Source: an uncultured Collinsella sp. (lineage in GTDB: Bacteria > Actinomycetota > Coriobacteriia > Coriobacteriales > Coriobacteriaceae). Taken from it: a DNA stretch of 64,000 bases. The stretch spans positions 80,091-144,090 of the forward strand of contig UQTV01000005.1 in assembly GCA_900544095.1 (NCBI GenBank). The letters run 5' to 3'. Below, piece after piece: positions 44,638 to 53,134 of this stretch. The first letter of the stretch is position 1. Every line of letters begins with the position of its first letter. Under the pieces are notes generated by a model that ran no database searches, had not been told where the DNA came from, and saw only the letters and a program-made list of their open reading frames with translations. The translations under genes and the position numbers were made by a program.

Positions 44638-46113
44638 CTACGCGCTATTTAGCTCATAGATAATTTGGAGTGCCTCAAATATACGCATATACCTGCTAAA
44701 ACGCGCGTCGTAGAGCTCATGGGCCCTGTCGTTTTTTTCAATGGAATCGAGTTTTCTGCAGACCCCTGCGGCAACCGCCGTCAAGTCTTGGCCGCAAGAA
44801 GCCGAGAGAGCCAGCAGCGCCGCGCCCTGACCGGCGCCGGAGGATTCCATCCGCACCATATCGACCCCCAACACGTTGGAGAGCGTTTGCGCCCAAAAAT
44901 CGTTCTTGGCCCCTCCTCCAACGAGCCTGATGCTGCGCCACTCTTCCGAATGGTCCACGGACTCCTTGAGCTCCCTTAAGGCATACGCCGTGCCCTCCAT
45001 CAGAGCCCTTTCGAGCTCGGAACGAGTCGTGTCAAGATCAAGCCCCAGAAAGGCACCGCGTACCGACGGGCAACCGTGCAGGACTTTTTCTCCCGATAGA
45101 TGGGGGTAGAACATGAGATCCCTCATGTCGTAGAAGGGGTCCTCGACGGCCTTGTCCTCCAAATCGTAGGACTCACTGCTTAGAATCTGCCCGTACCACC
45201 ATTCCTTGGCACCGCCGCACGATCTGATACTCAGCTGAATTTGGGTCTTAAGGGTATTTCCCCACTTGAACAACACGGGCTTGCCAACAGCCGGAAGGTC
45301 AACTCCCTCAGATGAATACATCAGCACGCCGCTTGTTCCAAGTGAGATGGTGGGGACGCCCTCCAAAAGGCATCCCGTGCAGATCGCTGCCGCGGGATTG
45401 TCGCCCGTTCCCCTCACGATCATGGCACCTGCGGGAATTCCCGTCTCGCTTGAAGCTCTCTCAACCACGGTCCCAATTACGGCATCAGAAGGCTCGACAA
45501 CGGGAAGCAACGACTCGGGGATTCCAAAATGCTCGCAGACCTCACCGATCCAAGCTTGCCTCTCGTTATCGTAGAGCCCTGTTGTCGAAGCCCCGCAATA
45601 GTCCGTACCAGCACGCCCGCCAAACTTGAGAGCAATCCAATCTGAAACCGAAAGAAACACTTCGCTCTTTGAAAGGCCCTCAGGATTATTCTTAGCTATC
45701 CATGCAAGGTTAATCGCCGGAACCCCAGTCGAAAGAAAGCTGGCGACCCTAGGATAGCCCGCAGACAGCGCCCACTGCTTCTCGGTAAAGACAGCGTCAA
45801 TCGTGCGCTGGTCGTTCCACATTATGGCGGGACACGTTGGCACCCCGTCGGCATCGATCAAGACCGTCGTGTGCATCTGCCCGGTAGCGCCAACGCCTTT
45901 TATTAGAGACAGGTCAACTTTCTCTCCAAGCAGGGAGCATGCAGAGCAAATGGCGATCCACCATGTCTCGGGATTGATTTCCCGCCAACCGGGATGAGGC
46001 TCAGAGCACTCGTAAGCCTCGCTCGCAGTCGCGACAACTTTTCCGCCTTCATCAATGCACGTGAGCTTCACCGATGACGTGCCCACATCGACACCAAGGT
46101 AGAGCGCACCCAT
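44638..46113 (-). CDS. FGGY carbohydrate kinase, xylulokinase-like
   Basis: 491 residues from the ATG at 46113 (GAGG five bases upstream); an ATG at 46128 would add five. Phosphate-1 motif LGVDVGTSSVK at the start, the xylulokinase-type GATGQMH near 77, MWNDQR, and TISLGTSGV and LVGGGAKNDFWAQ further on. Enzymes of this branch phosphorylate D-xylulose or other ketoses with ATP. Sits 30 bases downstream of the aldolase gene, so the two form an operon. In a PTS locus it may act on a second, non-PTS intermediate; substrate unassigned. Confidence 0.88.
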   Translation of the reverse strand: MGALYLGVDVGTSSVKLTCIDEGGKVVATASEAYECSEPHPGWREINPETWWIAICSACSLLGEKVDLSLIKGVGATGQMHTTVLIDADGVPTCPAIMWNDQRTIDAVFTEKQWALSAGYPRVASFLSTGVPAINLAWIAKNNPEGLSKSEVFLSVSDWIALKFGGRAGTDYCGASTTGLYDNERQAWIGEVCEHFGIPESLLPVVEPSDAVIGTVVERASSETGIPAGAMIVRGTGDNPAAAICTGCLLEGVPTISLGTSGVLMYSSEGVDLPAVGKPVLFKWGNTLKTQIQLSIRSCGGAKEWWYGQILSSESYDLEDKAVEDPFYDMRDLMFYPHLSGEKVLHGCPSVRGAFLGLDLDTTRSELERALMEGTAYALRELKESVDHSEEWRSIRLVGGGAKNDFWAQTLSNVLGVDMVRMESSGAGQGAALLALSASCGQDLTAVAAGVCRKLDSIEKNDRAHELYDARFSRYMRIFEALQIIYELNSA

Positions 46114-46143
46114 TATCGCCTCATCCATGTTCGTAATTCCGCG

Positions 46144-46986
46144 CTACTCAGCGATGCCGTTGATGGCGCGCGTCGTCTTGTAAGCAACGTCCGCAACTGC
46201 CTTACGTGTATCAATCAGTACCTTGGCGAGATTATGCTCGTTGTTGTTTGCCTCGTACGCCTTGCCAACCGTCGTGATGTAGGCCTTGCGCAGGTCGCTT
46301 GCGATGTTGATCTTGGACATCTTGTGTGGCTGCATAGCGTGGATGGTCTCATAGGGAATGCCCGAGCCACCATGAAGAACGAGGGGACACGGAGACACCT
46401 CGGCAAGCTTCTCAAGCAGCGGCAAATCGATGCGCGGCGTATCCTCAAGGCCGTGAACGTTGCCGATAGACACAGCCAACAGGTCGCAGCCCGTGCGCTC
46501 CACAAACTCGCAAACCTGATCGGGGTCGGTCTTAAGATCCGCCTCGGAAACATGATCGTCTTCTTTGCCCTTGATGGCACCGAGCTCAGCCTCAACGGGC
46601 ACGCCGTAGCAATGGCAGTAGTCAACTGCCTGGCGCGAGAAGCGAATGTTCTCCTCAAAGGGCAACGCGGCACCGTCGATCATAACGGAGGTAAAGCCGG
46701 CCTGAACCGCCTGTCGAACATCCTCGAGCGTCTTGCCGTGGTCAAGATGCAGACACGTGGGAACGATATAGTCCTCCGCCGCGCGTTTAACGATAGAGGC
46801 GATCATGCCGTAATCGGAAAGCTTAACGTTGGTAGGGGCGATCTGGAGGATGCCCGGCATGCCGGCCTTCTGCAATCCGTCCAAGATACCCAGGGTCATC
46901 TCCATATTGGTCGTGTTATATGCGGGAAGGAGCCATCCGTTCTTGCGTGCAATCTGGATCAGCTCAGTCGAAGTTACAACTGCCAT
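46144..46986 (-). CDS. Class II ketose-bisphosphate aldolase (GatY/KbaY/Fba type)
   Basis: 280 residues (SD GGAGG). Zinc ligands sit in LHLDHGKTLED, in GNVHGLE and in VLHGGSGIPYE; EAELGAIKGKEDD is the class II loop. It cleaves a ketose-1,6-bisphosphate (fructose or tagatose type) or ketose-1-phosphate to DHAP plus an aldehyde. First gene of the aldolase-kinase operon, preceded by two candidate operators at 47041-47081. The DHAP formed would feed the isomerase encoded at the far end of the locus. Confidence 0.92.
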   Translation of the reverse strand: MAVVTSTELIQIARKNGWLLPAYNTTNMEMTLGILDGLQKAGMPGILQIAPTNVKLSDYGMIASIVKRAAEDYIVPTCLHLDHGKTLEDVRQAVQAGFTSVMIDGAALPFEENIRFSRQAVDYCHCYGVPVEAELGAIKGKEDDHVSEADLKTDPDQVCEFVERTGCDLLAVSIGNVHGLEDTPRIDLPLLEKLAEVSPCPLVLHGGSGIPYETIHAMQPHKMSKINIASDLRKAYITTVGKAYEANNNEHNLAKVLIDTRKAVADVAYKTTRAINGIAE

Positions 46987-47040
46987 GATTCCTCCAACCG
47001 GGTTACGGCAATTCGAGTTGAGTTTACGTTCCAGATACTT

Positions 47041-47081
47041 ATATAGACGTCTATGTACCTGTTTATAGACGACTATATACC
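47041..47081 (-). promoter_or_regulatory. Two candidate operators upstream of the aldolase gene
   Basis: ATATAGACGTCTATGTA (47041-47057, palindromic TATAGACGTCTATG core) and TTTATAGACGACTATATACC (47062-47081), centres one to two turns apart. Confidence 0.7.
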
Positions 47082-47121
47082 TTTTTGATTCTTGCGCCTA
47101 GCATTAAATGTCTCGAATTAG

Positions 47122-47153
47122 AAAAAGGGCTGCCGAGAAACACTCGACAGCCC
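47122..47153 (-). terminator. Terminator of the HAD phosphatase gene
   Basis: Stem GGGCTG(C)CGAG / CTCGACAGCCC, with CCCTTTTTC on the minus strand. Confidence 0.85.
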
Positions 47154-47167
47154 ATCGTTCAACCTGT

Positions 47168-47824
47168 TTACCCCAATGTTCCGCTTGCCAGCATGTCGAC
47201 AACATCATTAAGGTTCAGGACAATCGCCGTGGCTAATCTTTCCATCTCTTCTGTTGGCTCGGAGAGATCAGGAACCATGACGGTGTGAAAACCTCCTGCA
47301 AAGCCCGCGCGCACCCCGTTATAGGAATCCTCCAAGACGAGGGATTTTTGCGGCGGCACCCCTAGCTCGTCCGCCGCTTTTAAAAAGACGTCAGGATAGG
47401 GCTTGGCATGCTCGACCTCGATACCAGAAACGATCGAATCAAAATATGGAAGTATTCCTCCCCTTATCAGGTTGGCCTTGATCATCTCCCTGCTCGACGA
47501 GGAGGCAACCGCCATCGGAATCCCTTCAGTCTTGAGATACTCGAGAAGCCTATCCAATCCAGGTTTTTTCTCTGCGCCATGGGCCAATGCTTCATGGGCT
47601 ATTTCGTAAAAACGATCAACAAATGCCTTGGGGTCGACTTCGTCACCATACCATTCGCGAATAATGGATACGGCCTCGGCTCCATTGGTTCCGCGCATGG
47701 CGTCCGCAAGGCCCTCCATGCACTCAACCCCAAACTCGATTGCGGTCTTAGGCCAACAAGAAGCCCAGATAGGCTCGGTGTCAAACATAAGCCCATCCAT
47801 ATCGAAGATAACCGCCTCGTACAT
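47168..47824 (-). CDS. HAD-superfamily phosphatase, beta-phosphoglucomutase-like
   Basis: 218 residues from the ATG at 47824 (GGGAGGCAAT). HAD motif I DMDGLMFDTE, motif II SSSSREM, and AKPYPDVFL plus VLEDSYNG. Similar to sugar-phosphate phosphatases and beta-phosphoglucomutases, distinct from the two HAD copies further left. It has its own promoter with a TAGACGTCTATATAC box, so it belongs to the regulon of the PTS locus; likely dephosphorylates or isomerises a pathway intermediate. Confidence 0.88.
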   Translation of the reverse strand: MYEAVIFDMDGLMFDTEPIWASCWPKTAIEFGVECMEGLADAMRGTNGAEAVSIIREWYGDEVDPKAFVDRFYEIAHEALAHGAEKKPGLDRLLEYLKTEGIPMAVASSSSREMIKANLIRGGILPYFDSIVSGIEVEHAKPYPDVFLKAADELGVPPQKSLVLEDSYNGVRAGFAGGFHTVMVPDLSEPTEEMERLATAIVLNLNDVVDMLASGTLG

Positions 47825-47839
47825 ATTGCCTCCCTGTTC

Positions 47840-47858
47840 AAGTAGACGTCTATATACG
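47840..47858 (-). promoter_or_regulatory. Candidate operator upstream of the HAD gene
   Basis: AAGTAGACGTCTATATACG contains the palindrome TAGACGTCTA, the same as in 47041-47057. Confidence 0.7.
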
Positions 47859-47900
47859 TTTATTCTAGCAAAGGAGGACTTTTCTCTACTGCAACGGCAC

Positions 47901-47996
47901 AAAAAGGTGCCCGCCCCACAGATGCTGGGGCGGGCACCTCGCCCGCCAAAAAAGCCGCCACAACGGAACTACCCCATCGCGGCGGTTTTTTATCGT
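47901..47996 (-). terminator. Two tandem terminators after the EF-G-like gene
   Basis: Stem AAGCCGCC...GGCGGTT (47948-47996) and then the stronger GGTGCCCGCCCCA/TGGGGCGGGCACC (47906-47938), each followed by a T run on the minus strand. Confidence 0.85.
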
Positions 47997-48000
47997 CTAG

Positions 48001-50076
48001 TTACTTGGCGCGACCCTCCTCATAGCGCTCGACCAGCTTGGCCTGAACGTCATAGGGAACCTGCTCATAGCCAGCGGGCTTCATGGTAAAGTCACCCGTG
48101 CCGCGCGTAATGGAGCGCAGGCGCGTCGAGTAATCCGTCAGCTCGGCCAGCGGCGCCTGGGCGATGACCACGGTGTCACCGCGCTCATCGGTCTCCATGC
48201 CCGTCACGCGACCGCGCGAGGCCGAGATGTCGCCCATCACGGCGCCGGCGTAGCTCTCGGGGATCGTCACCGTGATTTCCTCGATGGGCTCCAGCACCAC
48301 CGGGTCGGCATCGGCGCATGCCTTGCGCAGGCCGATGCGTGCCGCCGCGCGGAACGCCATCTCGTTGGAGTCGACGCTGTGATACGAGCCGTCGTACACC
48401 GCGACGCGAATGCCCGTGAGCGGGTAGCCGGCAATGATGCCGTCCTTCATGGTCTCCTGGACGCCCTTGTCCACGGCGGGAATCAGCGAGCGCGGAATGC
48501 GGCCGCCTACGACCTCATCCACAAACTCGTAGCCGTCGCTCGTGCCGTCGGGCCCAATGAGCGGCTCCACGCGCAGCCAGCAGTCGCCATACTGACCGGC
48601 ACCACCGGTCTGCTTCTTGTGTCGGCCCTGTGCGCTCGCCGTGCGGCGGATGGTCTCGCGATACGGAATACGGATCGGCACGCTCTTGGCAGCAACCTTG
48701 GTGCGGTCCTCCAGACGATTGAGCAGCACCGAAACCTGCGCCTCGCCCACTGCCGAGATGATGGTCTGGCCGGTCTCCTCGTCGCGGTCGATGCTCATGG
48801 TCGGGTCTGCCTTGCAGGCCTTCTCGATAAACGTGTAGAGCTTCTCTTCGTCGCCGCGGTTCTCGGCTTCGATGGCGATGCGGTACTGCGAGTTGGGGAA
48901 CTTAAACGCCGCAGCCTCGACCTTGCCGGTAATCGAGAGCGTATCGCCCGTCTCGGCAGCCAGCTTGGGCGCCACGATGATGTCGCCGGCATAGGCATGG
49001 CCAACCTCGGTCATATCGCGGCCGCACATCACATACAAGTGAGCCAAACGATCGCTCTTGCGGGTACGCGCGTTGACCAACTCAAGACCCGGCTCAAGCG
49101 TGCCCGTCAGCACCTTGATAAAGCTGATGCGGCCCTGCTGCGGATCGGCCAGCGTCTTAAACACAAACGCCACCGGACGGTCATCGTCACTCGAAATCTT
49201 AAGCGAATCACCGTCGATGAGCGGCATCTCGCCGTAGTCGGTCGGCGCCGGGAAGTACGTGGCGATGTCGTCCATCAGCGAGTTGACGCCCTGCTCCTTA
49301 ATGCAATCGCCCGCAAAGACCGGCACAAAGATGCGCTCGGCGATCGCCTTAGACAGCAGGCCTTCAAGCTCCTCCTGCGTCAGCGTCTCCTCGCCTTCCA
49401 GGTATTTCATCATCAGCTCGTCGTCGGCCTCGGCCACCAGCTCGCACAGATGGTCATGGGCCTCCTCGGCCTGGGCACGATACTCCTCGGGAATCTCCGA
49501 CTCAACGGCCTCGGTGCCGTTGCAGTGGCGCGCCTTCATGCGCACCAGGTCGATAATGCCGTCAAAGTCCTCGCCCTCGCCCCGGGGAAGGGTCACGGCG
49601 CCCAGGCGCGTGCCAAAGCGCTCTTGCAGCAGGTCCATCGTGGTCGCAAAGCTGGCCTCGGAGCGCGACAGGCGGTTTACGAACACCGCACGCGCCAGAC
49701 GCAGGTCCTCGGCGGCATACCAGAGCTTAACCGTCGTAGGCTGTGGGCCGGCCTCGGCGTCGACCACAAACAGAGCCGTCTCGCAGACGCTCATCGCGGC
49801 AAAGGCGTCGCCGATAAAATCGGGGTAGCACGGGGCATCAAGCACATTGATGCGCGCGCCCTTCCAGTCGATCGGCGCGATGGTCGTCGAGATGGAAAAT
49901 GCACGCTTGACCTCTTCAGGGTCATAGTCGAGCGTAGGCTTGGTGCCGTCGTGGCCGCCCAGGCGGGCGGTCTTGCCGGAAAGGTGGAGCATGGCCTCGG
50001 CGAGTGAAGTCTTGCCCACCCCGCCTTGGCCTACGAGCACCACGTTCCTTACGTTACCGGTCTTGGGAGCACCCAT
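48001..50076 (-). CDS. Elongation factor G-like GTPase (EF-G2 type)
   Basis: 691 residues from the ATG at 50076 after AAGGAGGTCATC. The G1 motif is GQGGVGKTSL (16-25). The G2/G3 region is diverged (LDAPCYPDF instead of DTPGHVDF) and the G4-like motif is VNRLS rather than NKxD. Domains II-V follow the EF-G order (QGRISFIKVLTGTL, SVGEAQ-like AVGEAQVSVLLNRLE, GGAGQYGDC, DSNEMAFRAAARIG). It is a paralogue of translocase EF-G of the FusA2-like group, with changed GTP-binding motifs, so probably not the main translocase. No rpsL/rpsG/tuf genes nearby supports this. Confidence 0.88.
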   Translation of the reverse strand: MGAPKTGNVRNVVLVGQGGVGKTSLAEAMLHLSGKTARLGGHDGTKPTLDYDPEEVKRAFSISTTIAPIDWKGARINVLDAPCYPDFIGDAFAAMSVCETALFVVDAEAGPQPTTVKLWYAAEDLRLARAVFVNRLSRSEASFATTMDLLQERFGTRLGAVTLPRGEGEDFDGIIDLVRMKARHCNGTEAVESEIPEEYRAQAEEAHDHLCELVAEADDELMMKYLEGEETLTQEELEGLLSKAIAERIFVPVFAGDCIKEQGVNSLMDDIATYFPAPTDYGEMPLIDGDSLKISSDDDRPVAFVFKTLADPQQGRISFIKVLTGTLEPGLELVNARTRKSDRLAHLYVMCGRDMTEVGHAYAGDIIVAPKLAAETGDTLSITGKVEAAAFKFPNSQYRIAIEAENRGDEEKLYTFIEKACKADPTMSIDRDEETGQTIISAVGEAQVSVLLNRLEDRTKVAAKSVPIRIPYRETIRRTASAQGRHKKQTGGAGQYGDCWLRVEPLIGPDGTSDGYEFVDEVVGGRIPRSLIPAVDKGVQETMKDGIIAGYPLTGIRVAVYDGSYHSVDSNEMAFRAAARIGLRKACADADPVVLEPIEEITVTIPESYAGAVMGDISASRGRVTGMETDERGDTVVIAQAPLAELTDYSTRLRSITRGTGDFTMKPAGYEQVPYDVQAKLVERYEEGRAK

Positions 50077-50315
50077 GATGACCTCCTTGCAGGGCCGCGC
50101 GCATTGCGCGACGCCAACGGGGAGAGTTCGCGGTCGGTGCCATCCCGGGAGCAGCATGGTCGGCAGCCGAGCCGACTCACCCTCCAAATGTCCTATGCCA
50201 CCACCCTACCCTTGCAGCCGCCCATCCATGCACACCTTTCGGCACGCGTATGAATACAGACGGCGAGAGGAAGAGACAAGCTTGTGGGGCAATTATTGAA
50301 CCCCGTCGATGTAAA

Positions 50316-50354
50316 CAAAAAGCCGCCACAGACCGTAAGACCTGTGGCGGCTTC
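50316..50354 (-). terminator. Terminator of the amino-acid ABC operon
   Basis: Stem AAGCCGCCACAG/CTGTGGCGGCTT with T run on the minus strand. Confidence 0.88.
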
Positions 50355-50386
50355 GCCTCAATTAATAGTTGAGTAAATACCTGAGT

Positions 50387-51151
50387 CTATCCCTCGATAC
50401 GGCTCAAGAACTCACGCGTGCGCTGCTCGCGCGGATGGTCGATAACCTGCTCGGCAGATCCCTCCTCGACAATGCGACCGCCGTCCATAAAGACCACGCG
50501 GTCGGCAACATCGCGCGCAAACTGCATTGCGTGGGTCACGATTACCATCGTCATATTCTGCGCCGCCAGGTCCTTAATGACACGCAGCACCTCGGCCGTC
50601 AGCTCGGGATCGAGCGCCGAAGTCGGCTCGTCAAAGAATAAGATTTCCGGATCGAGTGCCAGGGCGCGGGCAATACTCACGCGCTGCTGCTGACCGCCGG
50701 AAAGCTCACACGGCACCTTGTTCTCGTTGCCCGTAAGCCCCATCTGCACAATCAACTCACGCGCACGCGCCTCCGCCTGCTCGCGCGGGCGCTTGAGCAC
50801 GCGGATCGGGGCATCGGTAATGTTTTTCATCACCGTATAGTGCGGGAACAGATTGTAATTTTGGAACACCAGGCCGAATCGCGAGCGCGCCTGCTTGGGC
50901 ACATCGCCCTTCGCATAGACCGCGCCCGATCCCGCATCCGTCGCAACGGCAAGGTCGCCAAACGAGAGCGAGCCTCCGTCGAGTGTCTCGAGCAGCGTGG
51001 CACAGCGCAGCAGCGTGGACTTACCGCCGCCCGAAGGCCCGATAATCGCCACGACCTCGCCACGCTTTACCTCGAGTGAGATATCCTTGAGCACCTCATT
51101 GCCGCCAAACGCCTTGCGCGCGCTTTCGATTTTCATCACTGAGTTAGTCAT
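50387..51151 (-). CDS. Polar amino-acid ABC transporter, ATP-binding protein
   Basis: 254 residues from the ATG at 51151, which overlaps the permease stop (ATGACTAA). Walker A GPSGGGKST, signature LSGGQQQR, Walker B ILFFDEPTSALDPE. GlnQ/HisP-type. Third gene of an SBP-permease-ATPase operon importing a polar amino acid. An internal ATG five codons later is an alternative start, without SD. Confidence 0.93.
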   Translation of the reverse strand: MTNSVMKIESARKAFGGNEVLKDISLEVKRGEVVAIIGPSGGGKSTLLRCATLLETLDGGSLSFGDLAVATDAGSGAVYAKGDVPKQARSRFGLVFQNYNLFPHYTVMKNITDAPIRVLKRPREQAEARARELIVQMGLTGNENKVPCELSGGQQQRVSIARALALDPEILFFDEPTSALDPELTAEVLRVIKDLAAQNMTMVIVTHAMQFARDVADRVVFMDGGRIVEEGSAEQVIDHPREQRTREFLSRIEG

Positions 51152-51797
51152 GATAATAGTCCAGCTTCTTTTCGGCGGCACCCAGCAGCATCTCGACCAC
51201 AAAGTTAAAGACCCAGTAAATCAGCGCCGCAATCGCAAACGGCACCATGCTCACTTGCGAGGCAACCAGCGCCTTGGCCGTCGAGAACATCTCGCCCACG
51301 CCAATGGCAAACGCCAGCGACGTGTCCTTGACCAGCGTGATGATCTCGTTGCCCATCGCCGGCAGAATACGCTTGGCGACCTGCGGCATCACGATATACA
51401 GAAACGTCTGCACGCGCGAATAGCCCAGCACCTCGGCAGCCTCGTATTGACCGCGCGGAATGGACTGCAAGCCCGAGCGATAGATCTCGGCAAAGTAACC
51501 GGCGTAGTTGATGATGAACGCCACGACGCACGCCGTCCACTTGGAATCGGGCGTGAGCGAAATGCCAAACACGTAGTACGGGGCAAAGTAGATGGCAAAC
51601 ATCTGCAGCATGAGCGGCGTACCGCGCATGACCGAAATGTAGATGCGCGCAATCCAGCGGAGCGGCGCAATTTTGCTCATGCGCATAAACGCCACGGGGA
51701 TTCCCAGCGGAATCGACCCGAGCAGCGTCAACACAAACAGCTGCAAGCTGACCAAGAATCCCTGGCCAAGCATCTGCATCATGATCTGAATAGACAA
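51144..51797 (-). CDS. Polar amino-acid ABC transporter, permease
   Basis: 217 residues, five or so membrane helices, with the HisMQ-type EAA loop YEAAEVLGYSRVQTFLYIVMPQ. It lies between the substrate-binding protein and ATPase genes. The permease forms a homodimer in the membrane. It is 139 bases downstream of the binding-protein stop, with an inverted repeat between. Confidence 0.92.
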   Translation of the reverse strand: MSIQIMMQMLGQGFLVSLQLFVLTLLGSIPLGIPVAFMRMSKIAPLRWIARIYISVMRGTPLMLQMFAIYFAPYYVFGISLTPDSKWTACVVAFIINYAGYFAEIYRSGLQSIPRGQYEAAEVLGYSRVQTFLYIVMPQVAKRILPAMGNEIITLVKDTSLAFAIGVGEMFSTAKALVASQVSMVPFAIAALIYWVFNFVVEMLLGAAEKKLDYYHD

Positions 51798-51838
51798 CCT
51801 AAGCTCTCTTTCACAGCAACGGAACAGCGGATTTTACT

Positions 51839-51945
51839 CTCAAATAGGCACAGTGCCCAAGATTGCGAGCGACAAGCCCGACGAAGCGTACTTTGGTACG
51901 CGAGGAGGGTTGGAGCCGCAAGGTTGGGTGCTGTGGCTATTTGAG
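51839..51945 (-). repeat. Intercistronic inverted repeat between binding protein and permease
   Basis: CTCAAATAGGCACAGTGCCC (from 51839) pairs imperfectly with 51924-51945, and an inner hairpin GCGTACTTTGGTACGC (51886-51901) lies inside. It includes the binding-protein stop codon. Such hairpins commonly raise binding-protein expression relative to the downstream permease. Confidence 0.6.
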
Positions 51946-52797
51946 AACCCAGTTGTCGAAGGATAGACCGTAATCTGCATACTTATCGCACAGGTCCTTG
52001 ACCGTGCCGTCCTCATAGAGCGCCTTGAGCGACTCGGTCACGGCATCGGCGGACTTGGTGTCGCCCTTCTTAAAGCCGACGGCGTAGTGCTCGCTGGACA
52101 GCGGCTTGTCGAGCTGCGTATAAGCATCGGGCTTGGCGGCAAGCTGATACTGGGCAATCGAAAGGTCGCAAGCCACGGCATCGACCGCGCCGCTCTCGAG
52201 CTGCATAAAGGCCGTGTTGTACTCGCCGATCGTGTCGAGCGTGGCAAAAGTCGCCGCCAGATCCTTCTGGTCGCCCTCGAGCACATCCTGCGCAGCGGAA
52301 TCAGTCTGGGTAATCACGGTCTTGCCGGCAAGATCGTCCCAGCTCTTGATACCCGCGTCCTTCTTGACCACGAGCACCTGCTCGTTGAGCATGTAAGGCT
52401 CGGAGAACGTGTAGTCGTCCTCGCGGCCCTCCATGGTAAAGCCATTCCAGATGCAGTTGATGGCGCCGGAGTTGAGCAGCGTGTCCTTGGCATCCCAATC
52501 GATGGCCTCGTAATCGACATCCCAGCCCTGCTTATCGGCAACGGCCTTAGCCAGATCGAGGTCAAAACCGGCGTACTCGCCATCGTCGCCCACAAAGCCG
52601 TACGGAGGGTAGGACTTGTCAAAGCCCACCACGAGCTTCTTGGACTCCGCAGCGCCCTTCACGTCCTTGGCTGCGGCAGAGCCAGCAGCGGAGCCCTTGC
52701 CGGCACCACCGCCGCAGCCGACAAGACCAAGGCCAAGCACCGTGGCAAGCGAGCCGGCTAGACCAACAAACTGACGACGAGACATATCGGCATTCAT
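51937..52797 (-). CDS. Amino-acid ABC transporter substrate-binding lipoprotein
   Basis: 286 residues from the ATG at 52797 (AAGGGGGAATACC). MSRRQFVGLAG carries a twin-arginine-like motif and LVGCGGG a lipobox (Cys28), so it may be a Tat-exported lipoprotein. SBP family 3 domain from about 55 (GFDKSYPPYGFVGDDGEYAGFDLDLAKAVA). Captures a polar amino acid at the outer face of the membrane. First gene of the operon. Confidence 0.92.
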   Translation of the reverse strand: MNADMSRRQFVGLAGSLATVLGLGLVGCGGGAGKGSAAGSAAAKDVKGAAESKKLVVGFDKSYPPYGFVGDDGEYAGFDLDLAKAVADKQGWDVDYEAIDWDAKDTLLNSGAINCIWNGFTMEGREDDYTFSEPYMLNEQVLVVKKDAGIKSWDDLAGKTVITQTDSAAQDVLEGDQKDLAATFATLDTIGEYNTAFMQLESGAVDAVACDLSIAQYQLAAKPDAYTQLDKPLSSEHYAVGFKKGDTKSADAVTESLKALYEDGTVKDLCDKYADYGLSFDNWVLK

Positions 52798-52888
52798 GGT
52801 ATTCCCCCTTGATAGCACTTTAGTTAGGTAAAGTGAGTCATGTAACGTTCAGAATCATACACTTTAGTGAGATGGAGTACAAGGGAAG

Positions 52889-53029
52889 GTTTGCCCGCCG
52901 GGCGCCGGGGCAGGGGTTAAGTTTGCTGCTCTACAGTCCTGCTCACGACGGAGAGCACATTAAGTGCTCTCCTGTTCGTGCGGAACTCGCGACAAACTTA
53001 ACCCCTGCCCCGGCATCCGGCGGGCAAAC
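52889..53029. repeat. Long inverted repeat (37-bp arms, 35 matches) with inner hairpin
   Basis: Arms 52889-52925 and 52993-53029, with outer part GTTTGCCCGCCGG and inner GGGGCAGGGGTTAAGTTTG. The loop contains a perfect GGAGAGCAC...GTGCTCTCC hairpin. Lies in the 337-base gap between divergent genes. Confidence 0.88.
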
Positions 53030-53134
53030 GTCGTTGGGCTTATCACTGACACGATTAAACCGCTTGTATATCGTCTGCTGGCTTGGCACGGTACAATACT
53101 TGCAGCTTTAATTCATGAATTAGTGGAGTTATTG

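Noticed and set aside
48379..50007. 542-residue open frame on the plus strand
   Set aside because: Antisense shadow of the EF-G-like gene in GC-rich codon context.
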